Origin: an uncultured Opitutaceae bacterium
GTDB lineage: Bacteria > Verrucomicrobiota > Verrucomicrobiia > Opitutales > Opitutaceae
Direction: 5' to 3'
Assembly (NCBI GenBank): GCA_937902925.1
Contig: CALFNN010000082.1
Coordinates: forward strand, 1-64,000
DNA: 64,000 nucleotides
Part shown: one piece after another, positions 52,155-61,297 of the stretch
Layout of the letters: every line of letters begins with the position of its first letter
Position numbering within the stretch: position 1 is the stretch's first letter
Position numbers and translations under genes: made by a program
The notes under the pieces: model-generated
The model's database searches: none
Seen by the model: only the letters and a program-made list of their open reading frames with translations
What the model was told of the DNA's origin: nothing

Positions 52155-52874
52155 TTGGGTTCCGCCATTCCATCATCGTTCGGTCGCCTCGCAAAAAAAC
52201 ATCTGGTCGTCACGGCGGTGCTCATCGCATCGCTCGTCGTTCTGGCGGGCGTGGTCGTGGGTCCGGAACTGCTTGCCGCGGTCGATTCGGTCATCTTGCG
52301 CGTGCGGGAGGCGGGCCCGGTGGTTTTCTTTGGGGCGATGGCCGTGCTGCCGGCGGTGGGGTTTCCGATGATCGCGTTTACGCTGGCCGCGGGGCCGGTG
52401 TTCGGGCCGACGCTGGGAACCGGCTGGGTCATTGCCTGCGCGGTCGCCGCCGTGGTAATCAATCTGCTGCTGACCTACTGGCTGGCGGACCGTGCGGTGC
52501 GGCCGCTCGTGGGCCGGCTGCTGACCTGCTTTGACGTCCGGCTGCCGGATCGTGTTGCAGTCGGAGCCTGGCAGTTGACGTTGATTGTGCGGCTTGCCCC
52601 CGGCCTGCCGTTTTGGGTGCAGAGCTATTCGTTGGGCCTGATGCATGTGCCGCTTCTGGCCTATATGATCGTCTCCACCGTCGTGATGACCGGCTATGTT
52701 GCGGCGCTCGTGTGCGGGGGCGAAGCGGTGGCGAGCGGCAACGGCCGGCTGGCCTTCATCGCCATCGGCACGCTGGTGGTTTCGATTGTCCTGCTCCGGC
52801 TGTTGCGCCGGCGAACGCTGCGGCTCCGCTCCTTCGCGCCGCTCGCTCCCCTTTCCGTCGAATCGTCGTCCTGA
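52155..52874 (+). CDS. VTT/TVP38-family membrane protein
   Basis: A 239-residue membrane protein with about six helices and the VTT (DedA-like, SNARE-associated) fold: AVGFPMIAFTLAAGPVFGPTLG near residue 66 and the later RLAPGLPFWVQSYSLGLMHVPLLAYM. The family is thought to move lipids or undecaprenyl phosphate. The ATG at 52155 gives a short cytoplasmic N-terminus. Its stop (TGA) shares a base with the next ATG. It lies at the boundary between the PqiA operon and the aryl-polyene genes. Confidence 0.82.
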   Translation: MGSAIPSSFGRLAKKHLVVTAVLIASLVVLAGVVVGPELLAAVDSVILRVREAGPVVFFGAMAVLPAVGFPMIAFTLAAGPVFGPTLGTGWVIACAVAAVVINLLLTYWLADRAVRPLVGRLLTCFDVRLPDRVAVGAWQLTLIVRLAPGLPFWVQSYSLGLMHVPLLAYMIVSTVVMTGYVAALVCGGEAVASGNGRLAFIAIGTLVVSIVLLRLLRRRTLRLRSFAPLAPLSVESSS

Positions 52875-53833
52875 TGCCCTTCGCCGCCCCTGCACGGTCC
52901 CGGTTGAGAATCACGCTGGGCGCGGGCGCGGGCGGGGAGGTTGACACGGACGTTCCCGTGCTCGCGGGCGTCGGCGTGGAAAATCTTTTCGGCCCCGCGC
53001 GGCCGGCCGGCCGGGAAGGACCGCTCGCCCTTTTTCAAGCCGGGGACTGGCTGCTGGGCGCAGCGACGCTGCCGCTGGTCGCGGGACTGGAGCAGGCGGC
53101 ACGGGAATGCTACGCGCATGTTTTTGCGGCGACCGCCGGCCGGCATCTCGCGCGCGTTTGGAATTACGTTCCGGCCATCAACGCACCCGGACCCGGCGGG
53201 CTGGAAAACTATCAATTGTTTTGCCGGGGTCGTTCGCTGGCGTTCGAGCAACAATTCGGCAAGGCGTTCAACATGCGGCTGCCATCCGCCTCCGCGGTCG
53301 GCAGCGAGTCGGAAGACCTCACCGTCGTGTTCGCCGCCTGTTCCGCGCTTCCCCGCCACGTGGAGAATCCGCGACAGGTGGCGGCCTACGACTACCCGGC
53401 CGAATACGGGCCGCGTCCGCCGAGTTTCGCCCGTGCGACGGTGATCCGCGCACCGGGCGGCACCACGGTTTTCATCTCCGGCACCGCCGCCATCCGCGGG
53501 CACGCGACCTTCGCCAGGGACAGCCTGCCCGAGCAGTTGGAATGCACCTTGTCGAATCTCCGTGAAATTTCGCTCGCATGCGGCCTGGGCTTCGGCCTGG
53601 ACGAGGGCGGCATCTCGACGCGCCACTTCAAGGTTTACCTCCGCCATGCCGGCGACCAGCCCGCGGTCGCCGCGAGGCTGGCGGAAGGCTTCCTGAAAAG
53701 CACGGACTGCGTGTCCTACCTGAAAGCCGATTTGTGCCGCGCTCCGCTGCTGGTCGAGATCGAGGCGTCTTTGTTCGGGGTGACATTGCTCCAGCCCGAT
53801 CCGGCGGCATCTCCCGTTTCGCTCCCCGCATGA
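52874..53833 (+). CDS. Chorismatase (XanB2/FkbO-type), aryl-polyene starter synthesis
   Basis: A 319-residue protein of the FkbO/Hyg5/XanB2 chorismatase family, which cleaves chorismate to hydroxybenzoates or a dihydroxycyclohexadiene. The FARATVIRAPGGTTVFISGTAAIRGH region and the late HFKVYLRHA fit the family, and a VWNYVPAINAPGPGGLENY motif near residue 97 is also typical. XanB2 makes 4- and 3-hydroxybenzoate for xanthomonadin, so this enzyme probably supplies the aromatic starter of the polyene. The start shares a base with the VTT stop, and DUF502 follows in an ATGA overlap. Confidence 0.82.
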   Translation: MPFAAPARSRLRITLGAGAGGEVDTDVPVLAGVGVENLFGPARPAGREGPLALFQAGDWLLGAATLPLVAGLEQAARECYAHVFAATAGRHLARVWNYVPAINAPGPGGLENYQLFCRGRSLAFEQQFGKAFNMRLPSASAVGSESEDLTVVFAACSALPRHVENPRQVAAYDYPAEYGPRPPSFARATVIRAPGGTTVFISGTAAIRGHATFARDSLPEQLECTLSNLREISLACGLGFGLDEGGISTRHFKVYLRHAGDQPAVAARLAEGFLKSTDCVSYLKADLCRAPLLVEIEASLFGVTLLQPDPAASPVSLPA

Positions 53834-54432
53834 GCACGGGCAAACGCCGTCCCTCGCTCGTCGTGCGCCGCCTGCTGCGGTATTTCTGGCAGGGAGTCTT
53901 CGTGCTGGCCCCGATCGGCCTGACCATCGTGACGTTGGTCTGGGTGTTCGAGAAGGTGGACGGCATTCTTCGGCCCTACGTGAAATATCCCGGGGTCGGC
54001 TTCGTGCTCGTGCTGGGCACCGTGGTGCTGGCCGGTTGGTTTGCCTCGTATTTTTTCATGCGCCGGATGTTCAAGCATCTCGACGGCTGGCTTGAGCAGA
54101 CTCCCGGGGTGAGTTTTGTTTATTCCACCCTGCGCGATTTCTTCGAAGCCTTCGTGGGAAACAAGCGTCGTTTCACCCATGCGGTGCTCGTCAACGTGTT
54201 CGCCGAGGAGGTCTGGATGGTCGGGTTTCTCACCAGCGACGATCTGGACAACTTCAAACTCGGCGCCGGGTTTGTCTCCGTCTACGTTCCGCAGGCCTAC
54301 AACGTCGCTGGCCAGCTTTTTCTCGTAAAGCGCGACCGTGTCCGCCCGATCGAGCATCTGGCGCCCGGTGACGTGATGAAATATGCCGTCACTGGCGGCG
54401 TCGTGGACAGCGTGGAGACAAAGTCCGCTTGA
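53830..54432 (+). CDS. DUF502 family membrane protein
   Basis: A 200-residue membrane protein with two N-terminal helices (FWQGVFVLAPIGLTIVTLVWVF, then GFVLVLGTVVLAGWFASYFF) and a soluble C-terminal domain containing the DUF502 hallmark VYSTLRDFFEAF and the VYVPQAYNVAG motif. Function is unknown in this family. It starts in an ATGA overlap with the chorismatase and ends 83 bases before the convergent AMP-ligase stop. Confidence 0.85.
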   Translation: MSTGKRRPSLVVRRLLRYFWQGVFVLAPIGLTIVTLVWVFEKVDGILRPYVKYPGVGFVLVLGTVVLAGWFASYFFMRRMFKHLDGWLEQTPGVSFVYSTLRDFFEAFVGNKRRFTHAVLVNVFAEEVWMVGFLTSDDLDNFKLGAGFVSVYVPQAYNVAGQLFLVKRDRVRPIEHLAPGDVMKYAVTGGVVDSVETKSA

Positions 54433-54515
54433 TCCGCGTGTCGCGGCCGCCCGGATCGAGGCGCGCAATATGCGCACCGTGTTGCGCAAGATCCCTGCTC
54501 ATTCCGGCGCCCGAC

Positions 54516-55862
54516 TCATCTGGCTTCGCCAAATGTCATCGCCCGCAGCGCCCGTCCGTCGGGTTTGCCGCGCGCGGTCAGGGGCAGGGCGGCAAGCACG
54601 ACTAGTTTTTTCGGGACTTTCCACGCCGCCGTGTCGGCTAACAACGCGGCGCGCACGCCAGCCGCGGTCCGGTCGGTCGCCACCACGGCGCCGAGCACGG
54701 GTTCGGCGCCCGCACCGACGCCGACCCAGGCGTCGCGCACGCCGGGCACCCCGAGCAGCCGCGCCATCACGTCCGCCAGGTTCACGCGCCGGCCGGCGAG
54801 CTTGATTGTGGTGCCACGTCGTCCGAGCAACGTCAGCCGGCGTTGCGCGTCGAACGCTGCAAGGTCAGGCACGATCCACGCGCCGTGCCGGCCGGTTCGT
54901 CGCCGCTGCCCGCACGTCACGACTGCGTCGCTGCAAACCATCAGTCTTCGCGCCGGCAACGCAGTCAGCTTCACGCCGCGCAAAGCGCGTCCCACGCTGC
55001 CGGCGAGCGTCGCCGCTCCCGACGCGTCATACGCGATGCCGCCCGTCTCGCTCGATCCGTAGAAATTGTGCAGTCGCCGGCCAAAGCGTGCGGCGAAATC
55101 CCGCGCCACTTCCGCCGGCAGCGGTGCGCCCGCCGAAATCCCGAGTCGCAGACTCGGCATCGACACGGCGGAGGCGGCGAGGGCGCGCCATAACGCCGGC
55201 ACGCCCGGGAACACCGTGGGTTTCCATCGCGCGAAGTCCGCCGCGATGGCATGCGGCAAGGGGGCCGTTCCACAGACGAGCGGCACGCCTTGCGCGAGCA
55301 ACGGCACGGTAAGATTCCCCAGGCCGTAGGAGTGGCCGAGCGGAATCATCGCGTAGTTCAGGTCGCGCCGGCGAACGCCCATCGTCGCCGTGACCTGGCG
55401 CGCGTCGGCGAGCAATTGCCCGGCCGTGAAGACGAGCGGCCGCGGCTCTCCCGTGGTGCCCGACGTCAGTTTGATGAGGCACAATTCCGGGTCGCGCCAG
55501 CGGCGCGCCTTGGCCAGCGGCACCAGCGTCACGCCGTTCCACCAATAGCCCGCGTGCAGCGATTCGGCCAGGCGCCGCTGCGCCGCAGGTGGCTCCCCGG
55601 CGTCGAGCGGCACCGGCAGCGCCCCGGCGTGAATCAGTCCGAGAAAAATCTCCAGCCAGCCGGTGCCGTTGGGAGTGGCGAAGACGACCGCGCGTCCGGC
55701 GAGGGCGCCCGGCTGCGGCGCCGCGGCTGCCAGCCACGAGACGGCTCGCCGATCCAGGTCACAAAATGTCACGGTTTGGCCGTCGGCCGCCTGGATCACG
55801 GCGCGGCGGCCGCCGCAACGCCGCACGGTTTTTTTCCACGCGTCCAGCAAGGCATGGCTCAT
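54516..55862 (-). CDS. AMP-dependent ligase of the aryl-polyene cluster
   Basis: A 448-residue ANL-superfamily enzyme, shorter than typical acyl-CoA synthetases. The AMP-binding loop LTSGTTGEPRP is near residue 138, the YGSSETGG motif near residue 276, and the C-terminal domain has a GRRGTTIKLAGRRVNL hinge and a final ARGKPDGR catalytic-Lys segment. In aryl-polyene and xanthomonadin clusters an enzyme of this kind loads the hydroxybenzoate starter onto the acyl carrier protein. It overlaps the exporter gene by four bases (ATGA) and is the last gene of the minus-strand cluster. Confidence 0.85.
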   Translation of the reverse strand: MSHALLDAWKKTVRRCGGRRAVIQAADGQTVTFCDLDRRAVSWLAAAAPQPGALAGRAVVFATPNGTGWLEIFLGLIHAGALPVPLDAGEPPAAQRRLAESLHAGYWWNGVTLVPLAKARRWRDPELCLIKLTSGTTGEPRPLVFTAGQLLADARQVTATMGVRRRDLNYAMIPLGHSYGLGNLTVPLLAQGVPLVCGTAPLPHAIAADFARWKPTVFPGVPALWRALAASAVSMPSLRLGISAGAPLPAEVARDFAARFGRRLHNFYGSSETGGIAYDASGAATLAGSVGRALRGVKLTALPARRLMVCSDAVVTCGQRRRTGRHGAWIVPDLAAFDAQRRLTLLGRRGTTIKLAGRRVNLADVMARLLGVPGVRDAWVGVGAGAEPVLGAVVATDRTAAGVRAALLADTAAWKVPKKLVVLAALPLTARGKPDGRALRAMTFGEAR

Positions 55863-58204
55863 GGTTTTGCCCCCAGCGCACCCAGGTGTTCGAACTCGAT
55901 CGCAAGCAGCGCGGCCATGACCATCAGGGCCACCGTTGCGCCGAGCGCGTGCACGACCGGGATGCCGCTCAATGCCAGCACCCCGAACGACGCCGCCGTG
56001 GTGAGCGCCGACAAGCGCACCGACACCGGTGGCCGCTCATGCCGGTAGGCGGAGGTCGCGGAAAAGATGGAGTAGTTGTGGGTCAGGCAGACGCCAAGAA
56101 ACGCGCCAAGGAGGTTGAAGAGATTGAGGGGAAGTCCGACCCAGCCGAACAGGCCGAAGACTCCGAGGCAGGCGCCACACGGAATCGCAAAGATACGCAG
56201 GCCGTCGCGCAATCCGTAGGAAACGAGCACCCCGGCTCCGACGATCGCGAGACCGATGAGGCTGAGCCACATCGCGGACCGGCGGTAGCGACTGAAAAGC
56301 CGGTTCAGCGTTTGCAGCTGGCTCGCGCTGACGGTGTGCGTGTCGTCCGGCGGCGCGAGCACCGGTGCGTCCGTGGCGACCGTGATGAACCAACTGAGCG
56401 GCTGTCCGCGGTGCAGCAACAGGCCGAGCGGTCCGGTTAGTTTCGCCTCCAGCGCCGCCACAGCGGCGGCGAGGTCGCCTTCGCCCGCCTCGTCCGTTGG
56501 GTGCGCGTAGGCGTCAAAAAACGGCGCAAATCCGGCGGCATCGAATCCCGCGCGATCCAGCGCCGCACGGAATTTCGGGACGAAGTCCGGCGTCTCGCGC
56601 ACAAAGTGCACGGCATGCGCCTGCGCCTCCGCCGTGGGCATGAGCAGGCCGAGGCCGGTGGTCATGGTATGCCCGCGCCCGGCGGTGTGCAGCCAGGTTT
56701 CGAGCGCGGCGAGCGAAGCGCGCGCGGCAGCGAGGCTGGAGCCATAGGTCAGGTAGATTGTGCCGTCGTCCCGTTCGCCGAAAAGCCTTCGGATGCGCGC
56801 ATCTTCGCGTTGCAGCTCGGGCGACGGGATCTCCAGCTCCCGGATGTCGTCGCGCCAATGGATCATCGCCAGACCCGGCAGCGCGACGAGCCACGCCGCC
56901 ACGAGCAGCCGGCGCAGGCCGCGGCGCCATCCCGCCGGCAGCGCCTGCCCGCCGCGAAACGTTCGCGTGGGCAAAAAAGCGTTTCGCACCGTGGAAAAAT
57001 AAACGACCGCCGCGACGAGCGCGCAGACGAGGCCGGTGCCGACAAAGACGCCGAGCTGGCGGATCAGCGGCAGTTCGGAAAAAAGCAGCAGTGCAAATCC
57101 GGCCACGGTGGTGAGGCAGCTCGCAAGGAGCGGCTTGGCGAGCCGGCGCACTTTTTCCCAGTAAGGCTCGTCCGGCCGCTGGGGTGGCTGCAGGTAGAGA
57201 TAGAACGCATAGTCGATGGCGACGCCGGTCAGCATCGAGCCGACGACAAAGACCAGGACGTGCACTCGTTCGAAGACCAGGGTCGTGCCCGCCCAGGCGC
57301 CGAGCACCGACAGCAGCACAATGGGAATCAGATGCAGCCCGCGATGCACCGCCGGGATGAAAATCAGGGCGACGCCGAGCACAGCGACGAGCGAGAGGGC
57401 GTTGAGCCAGCCGACCTCGTGTTCGATGCGCGCCCGGCTGGCCGCGGCGAAGCGGTTCACGCCGGTGCTCGCGACTTTCAGTCCGGGAAATGCCGGGCGA
57501 AGCTCCGCGGCCACGCGGTCGATGGCGGCGAACGCCGGCCCTTGTCCCGCTGCACTCAGCGGCGACGCCGCGAGCCGGGCCCACACGAGGGCCGCGGTTT
57601 TTCCGTGCGCAGCGGAGGGACCGGCGAACGCGCTGCCCTTCAGTCGTTCGATCACGGAGGGCAGGAGCAACAGCGGGTCCGCGGGCACCATTTCTTGGAA
57701 GGCGAGGGCTTCGGGCGTGGAAAGAAACCGGCTGAGTTTCGCCGCGCTGTCGTCGGCCAGCCACGCGGCGAATCCGGCGGGCGCACCGCCCGTCGCCGTA
57801 TACGCGATTTCACGGTCGCGGAGCCAAGAGGGAAACAACAGCGTCAGCCGTTGCGCGAACAGCACGGCGCCGAGCGTCTCGCGCGGCGCCGGGTCGCTCA
57901 GCGACAGCGCCTGGTCGAATGCCGGCTCTTGGGCGAGGCGCGCGGCAAATTCCCCGGCGGCCTCGGTCGGAGCGGGCGCGCCGTCCGCGCCGGTGAGGAC
58001 GAGGAACATCGTGCGCGCCTCGGCCTGGCTCGCTAGTTGGCGGATCAGCGACAACTCGGGCGAGCGCTCGTCGACGGGGATGAGATCGAGCACGTCGCTC
58101 GATATTTTCTTGGCGTAATCGAGGCTTGCCAGCCAAAGACCGCCTGCGAGCGCCGCGGCGCCCAACACAGACCAGCCCAGCAGTTGGCGGCGACGAAACG
58201 TCAT
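55859..58204 (-). CDS. MMPL/RND-type exporter of the aryl-polyene cluster
   Basis: A 781-residue inner-membrane transporter with two repeats, each with a large periplasmic domain followed by a membrane helix bundle. The GSMLTGVAIDYAFYLYL motif of the first bundle is the MMPL/RND pattern; the second bundle shows VCLTHNYSIFSATSAYRH near residue 705. In aryl-polyene clusters a protein like this is proposed to move the finished lipid to the outer membrane. The ATG at 58204, four bases after the upstream stop, gives a leading membrane helix. Confidence 0.87.
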   Translation of the reverse strand: MTFRRRQLLGWSVLGAAALAGGLWLASLDYAKKISSDVLDLIPVDERSPELSLIRQLASQAEARTMFLVLTGADGAPAPTEAAGEFAARLAQEPAFDQALSLSDPAPRETLGAVLFAQRLTLLFPSWLRDREIAYTATGGAPAGFAAWLADDSAAKLSRFLSTPEALAFQEMVPADPLLLLPSVIERLKGSAFAGPSAAHGKTAALVWARLAASPLSAAGQGPAFAAIDRVAAELRPAFPGLKVASTGVNRFAAASRARIEHEVGWLNALSLVAVLGVALIFIPAVHRGLHLIPIVLLSVLGAWAGTTLVFERVHVLVFVVGSMLTGVAIDYAFYLYLQPPQRPDEPYWEKVRRLAKPLLASCLTTVAGFALLLFSELPLIRQLGVFVGTGLVCALVAAVVYFSTVRNAFLPTRTFRGGQALPAGWRRGLRRLLVAAWLVALPGLAMIHWRDDIRELEIPSPELQREDARIRRLFGERDDGTIYLTYGSSLAAARASLAALETWLHTAGRGHTMTTGLGLLMPTAEAQAHAVHFVRETPDFVPKFRAALDRAGFDAAGFAPFFDAYAHPTDEAGEGDLAAAVAALEAKLTGPLGLLLHRGQPLSWFITVATDAPVLAPPDDTHTVSASQLQTLNRLFSRYRRSAMWLSLIGLAIVGAGVLVSYGLRDGLRIFAIPCGACLGVFGLFGWVGLPLNLFNLLGAFLGVCLTHNYSIFSATSAYRHERPPVSVRLSALTTAASFGVLALSGIPVVHALGATVALMVMAALLAIEFEHLGALGAKP

Positions 58205-58208
58205 GCAA

Positions 58209-59612
58209 TCAACGAAAGTAACGCTGCAATTCGTCGGCGGTGAATGCCGCCGTTGCGCGCGGCGGGGCGTTGAGGACCTCGATGTATTCCTTCGCCGAAT
58301 GGCGGAGTTCGATGCTCCGCACCGCGGCATCCTCACCCGCCACCGTGATCACGCCGATACCCCGGCGGAGCGCGGCGGTGCGCGCGATCAGGACAAGGCG
58401 CCACGCCGCGCCCGTGCGCTGACCGTAGATTTCGAAATCGTTTTCGAGCGCGGCAAAATCCAGGCGCAAGATATGCAGGAGCGCGGCATCGGCGGCCTGA
58501 ACGCGCGGATCCGGCGGCAGCGATTGTTCGCCCTTGGCGTCGCGGACGAGCATGCCCACGGCATCGAGGATGATCGTGCGCTCTTCCGGCGCCGTGTAAT
58601 GCAGGCTCAATCCGCGCATCGCCGAGACGCGCACTTCGCCGGCGAGCTCGACCGGTTGTTTCTTGAAAGGAAAGAAACGGCGTTCGGTGAACTCCGCCGT
58701 CGTGTCAGGCTGGCGCGCGAACGTGGCGACGAGATCCGCCCAGCCCGGGGCGTCGGCGGCGAGCCGGTGGGCTGGATTCACCAGCGGATCGGGATCCGCC
58801 GCACGGATGAAGGTTGTGCCGAGGAGCAGCAGGGCGAAAGTTGCGCCGGCGAGCGACCAGCGACGCCGCTGACGGCGAACCGCAGGCCAGCGCCACAACA
58901 AGAGTTCCGCAATGAGGCGAAAGTGCAGCCAGACCTGAGTGGCGTTGTCGCGCACGTAGTGAAAGTGCGAGACACCGCCCTCCGCCCGGGAAAAATAGCG
59001 CACGGGCGCCGTGAGGTTCCGCGGCGGCACGCCGGCCCAGCAAAGGCGCACCGATGACTCGGTGTCGAAGTCGTAGCGCCGGCCTCCGCGACACGATCCC
59101 AGCACCGCGAGCAGCGGCGCCAGGGGATAGATGCGAAAGCCGAACAGCGGATCGGCAATGCCGCGGCCCAGCAGCTCGAAACGGACGAGCCAGATGCTGA
59201 GCTTCCGGCCATGCAACCGCGCGGGCGGGATGTTGGCGGGAAAGATCGGGCGGCCGAGGACCATGGTGTTCAAGTGCCGTTGCGAGGCCGCCATGAACTT
59301 CGCGATGCTCGCGGCGGGATGCTGGCCGTCGGCATCCATGACCAGCGCGTGGGTGAAACCGCGGTCGGTGGCCGCGCGCGCCCCGGCGAGCACCGCGGCA
59401 CCCTTGCCGGCGTTGCGCGGCATCAGGAGCACGGTCAGGCCCGGCTCGGTCTCCGCCAGCTTGATCACCGGGTCGGCGCTGCCGTCGGTGCTGCCATCGA
59501 CCACGACGAACACGGGGTGCCAATGCCGCAATACCTCGCACACGACTTCGTGCAGGCGCGGACCGGTGTTGTAGGTCGGCAGGATCACGAGGTGGGTTTG
59601 GGACGCTGTCAT
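58209..59612 (-). CDS. GT2 glycosyltransferase fused to a LolA-like domain
   Basis: A 467-residue fusion. Residues 5-235 are a family 2 glycosyltransferase: PTYNTGPRL at the start, DGSTDGSAD, and the MDADGQHP (DXD) motif at residues 92-99. After it comes a hydrophobic, signal-peptide-like stretch (RWSLAGATFALLLLGTTFIR, about residues 251-270) and then a LolA-like domain (about 285-467), with FTERRFFPFKKQPVELAGEV, LHILRLDFAALEN and IELRHSAKEYIE. In comparable clusters these are separate genes. The stretch at 248-272 probably crosses the membrane, leaving the transferase in the cytoplasm and LolA in the periplasm. There is no stop codon at the join. Confidence 0.85.
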   Translation of the reverse strand: MTASQTHLVILPTYNTGPRLHEVVCEVLRHWHPVFVVVDGSTDGSADPVIKLAETEPGLTVLLMPRNAGKGAAVLAGARAATDRGFTHALVMDADGQHPAASIAKFMAASQRHLNTMVLGRPIFPANIPPARLHGRKLSIWLVRFELLGRGIADPLFGFRIYPLAPLLAVLGSCRGGRRYDFDTESSVRLCWAGVPPRNLTAPVRYFSRAEGGVSHFHYVRDNATQVWLHFRLIAELLLWRWPAVRRQRRRWSLAGATFALLLLGTTFIRAADPDPLVNPAHRLAADAPGWADLVATFARQPDTTAEFTERRFFPFKKQPVELAGEVRVSAMRGLSLHYTAPEERTIILDAVGMLVRDAKGEQSLPPDPRVQAADAALLHILRLDFAALENDFEIYGQRTGAAWRLVLIARTAALRRGIGVITVAGEDAAVRSIELRHSAKEYIEVLNAPPRATAAFTADELQRYFR

Positions 59613-59621
59613 GGGGCCGGC

Positions 59622-60365
59622 TTACGCAATCGCGACGGGAGCTGTTCCGCGAAACCACGCCTCGATGTCGGCGGTGAGTTCCGAGGTGCTCGCAGTCGTG
59701 CCCGTGGGGATGAGGGGGCCGGCGGTCACGGCGATGTGGGCGGGAAACCGCGGCAGCCGCCACCAGGCGCGGCCTTTGGTGAGGACGTCGGAATCCGTTG
59801 TGATACGCACAAGGCGGATCGGCGCGCGGGCACGCCGGGCAATCAGCACGAAACCCGACTTGAAGGGCAGCGGTCCCTGGCCGGGCGGCTGCCGGGTGCC
59901 TTCGGGAAAGACGATCAGGGTATGACCGCTGGCGACTTTGTGCGCGGCGCGGCGCACGAGGTCCGGTCCGCCGTCGTTGGCCAGATAACCGGCGCGCCGG
60001 GCGGCGGCACCCAGCACCGGATTGCGGCGAATGGCAGGTTTGAAAATGCACACCGCCTCGGGGGTCCGCGCGAGCAGACAAGTGATGTCGATCAGGGCGG
60101 TGTGATTCGCGGCGATCACGAGTCCGCCGTGCGGTCCGGTGCCGAAGCCCTCGTAGCGGACGTGAACCAGCCGAGCGATTTCGCACCAAGCGTGGAAGGC
60201 CGCGAAGTGCCGGTGGATCAGCCGCTGGAAAAAGCGCTCCGTCCGCTCGGTCGCCGGCAGCCAGCCGGTCAGCGCGCTCAGCAGGCTCAACTCCAAGCCG
60301 CCGGCGGCAAAGAGCAGCAGCGTGACATAATAGGCCGGCAGGTTATAGATCGAGCGAAGTGTCAT
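59622..60365 (-). CDS. 1-acyl-glycerol-3-phosphate acyltransferase-like protein (PlsC type)
   Basis: A 247-residue membrane-bound acyltransferase with the PlsC catalytic motif NHTALID (HX4D) near residue 88 and FPEGTR near residue 150. An N-terminal membrane helix (YYVTLLLFAAGGLELSLL) precedes it. In aryl-polyene clusters an enzyme of this sort helps assemble the lipid anchor of the polyene. It is preceded by the LpxL-like gene (ATGA overlap) and followed by the transferase fusion after a nine-base gap. Confidence 0.87.
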   Translation of the reverse strand: MTLRSIYNLPAYYVTLLLFAAGGLELSLLSALTGWLPATERTERFFQRLIHRHFAAFHAWCEIARLVHVRYEGFGTGPHGGLVIAANHTALIDITCLLARTPEAVCIFKPAIRRNPVLGAAARRAGYLANDGGPDLVRRAAHKVASGHTLIVFPEGTRQPPGQGPLPFKSGFVLIARRARAPIRLVRITTDSDVLTKGRAWWRLPRFPAHIAVTAGPLIPTGTTASTSELTADIEAWFRGTAPVAIA

Positions 60366-61297
60366 GGACGGGCGCGTTGCGATGCCGGGCCGTGCGCGGT
60401 CGGCGCCTCCGGGTTGAGTGGAAGAAAATTAAACCAGAGAAACGGATGCCGGCGGACGAGAACCTCCAACCGTGCGAGAACCGCCTGAAAGTGCCGGCGG
60501 GCTGCCCGGGTGTTGCCTTCGCGATCGCTGGCCGGATCCGGAGTGAACACCGGTGATGCGTAGACGCGCAGTGCATCCTCCGCTTCATCCGGCACGGCGG
60601 TGCAAAACACGACCGGCCGCTCGAAGAGCATCGCAAGATGATAGATCGTGAAGGGAAACAGGCGCGATGCGCCGAGAAACTGAAAAGCCTCGGTCTTCGA
60701 GCTGAATTCCGGCCGGTCGCATTTCAGCGCCACCGAGTCGCCGGCCTCGATGGCCACCTTCAAGTCGAAGAGAAGTTCCGAGGGGTTGTTGACCCAGAGG
60801 AATGAAACCTTGCCGGCGAAGCGCTGGCCGAGCAGGCGCGTGTCAGTGGAATTGCCCACGCGGAGCCGGAGAATCGAAACGCGCCGACCGCGCTCGCCCA
60901 AAAGGTAGCCGAGTAAATCGGAGCCGCCAAAATGAAACGCGCCGAAGAGCGCCGGCCGGTCCGATGTCACCAAGGCGTCGAAGCCCGCGGCGTTGTCGGG
61001 TTCCATCCGGCAGGCGACCGGCGCGCCACGACCGGCGCGAAGCATCAGCGTGAGATTGGTTGTCAGGGCAAAAAAGTGCCGCCACACCTCGACCAGGCGC
61101 GCAGGGCGGCCAAAGACGGTCGTGAGGTAGCGGCGGGAATGCGCGCGCTGCACCGGCAAAAGCGCGAGCCCGACCCAGGTGCCGGCCATGAGGAGCGGTT
61201 GGAAGACCCACCGTGGCCACCAGTGGTGGGCCCACAGCAGAAAATCGCAGCCCCAACTCGGGCCGAGATTGCGGGTGAGCGCGGCGGAAGGGTTCAT
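60362..61297 (-). CDS. LpxL/HtrB-like lysophospholipid acyltransferase
   Basis: A 311-residue protein of the lipid A lauroyl/myristoyl acyltransferase superfamily, with one N-terminal membrane segment (WVFQPLLMAGTWVGLALL) and an HFGGSD motif near residue 120 in the catalytic position. Segments ALKCDRPEFSSKTE and FPFTIYHLAMLFERPVVF follow. Together with the PlsC-type enzyme it probably acylates the polyene's lipid carrier. ATGs at 61303 and 61297 are adjacent; 61297 is preferred because it overlaps the upstream stop as ATGA. Confidence 0.82.
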   Translation of the reverse strand: MNPSAALTRNLGPSWGCDFLLWAHHWWPRWVFQPLLMAGTWVGLALLPVQRAHSRRYLTTVFGRPARLVEVWRHFFALTTNLTLMLRAGRGAPVACRMEPDNAAGFDALVTSDRPALFGAFHFGGSDLLGYLLGERGRRVSILRLRVGNSTDTRLLGQRFAGKVSFLWVNNPSELLFDLKVAIEAGDSVALKCDRPEFSSKTEAFQFLGASRLFPFTIYHLAMLFERPVVFCTAVPDEAEDALRVYASPVFTPDPASDREGNTRAARRHFQAVLARLEVLVRRHPFLWFNFLPLNPEAPTAHGPASQRARP

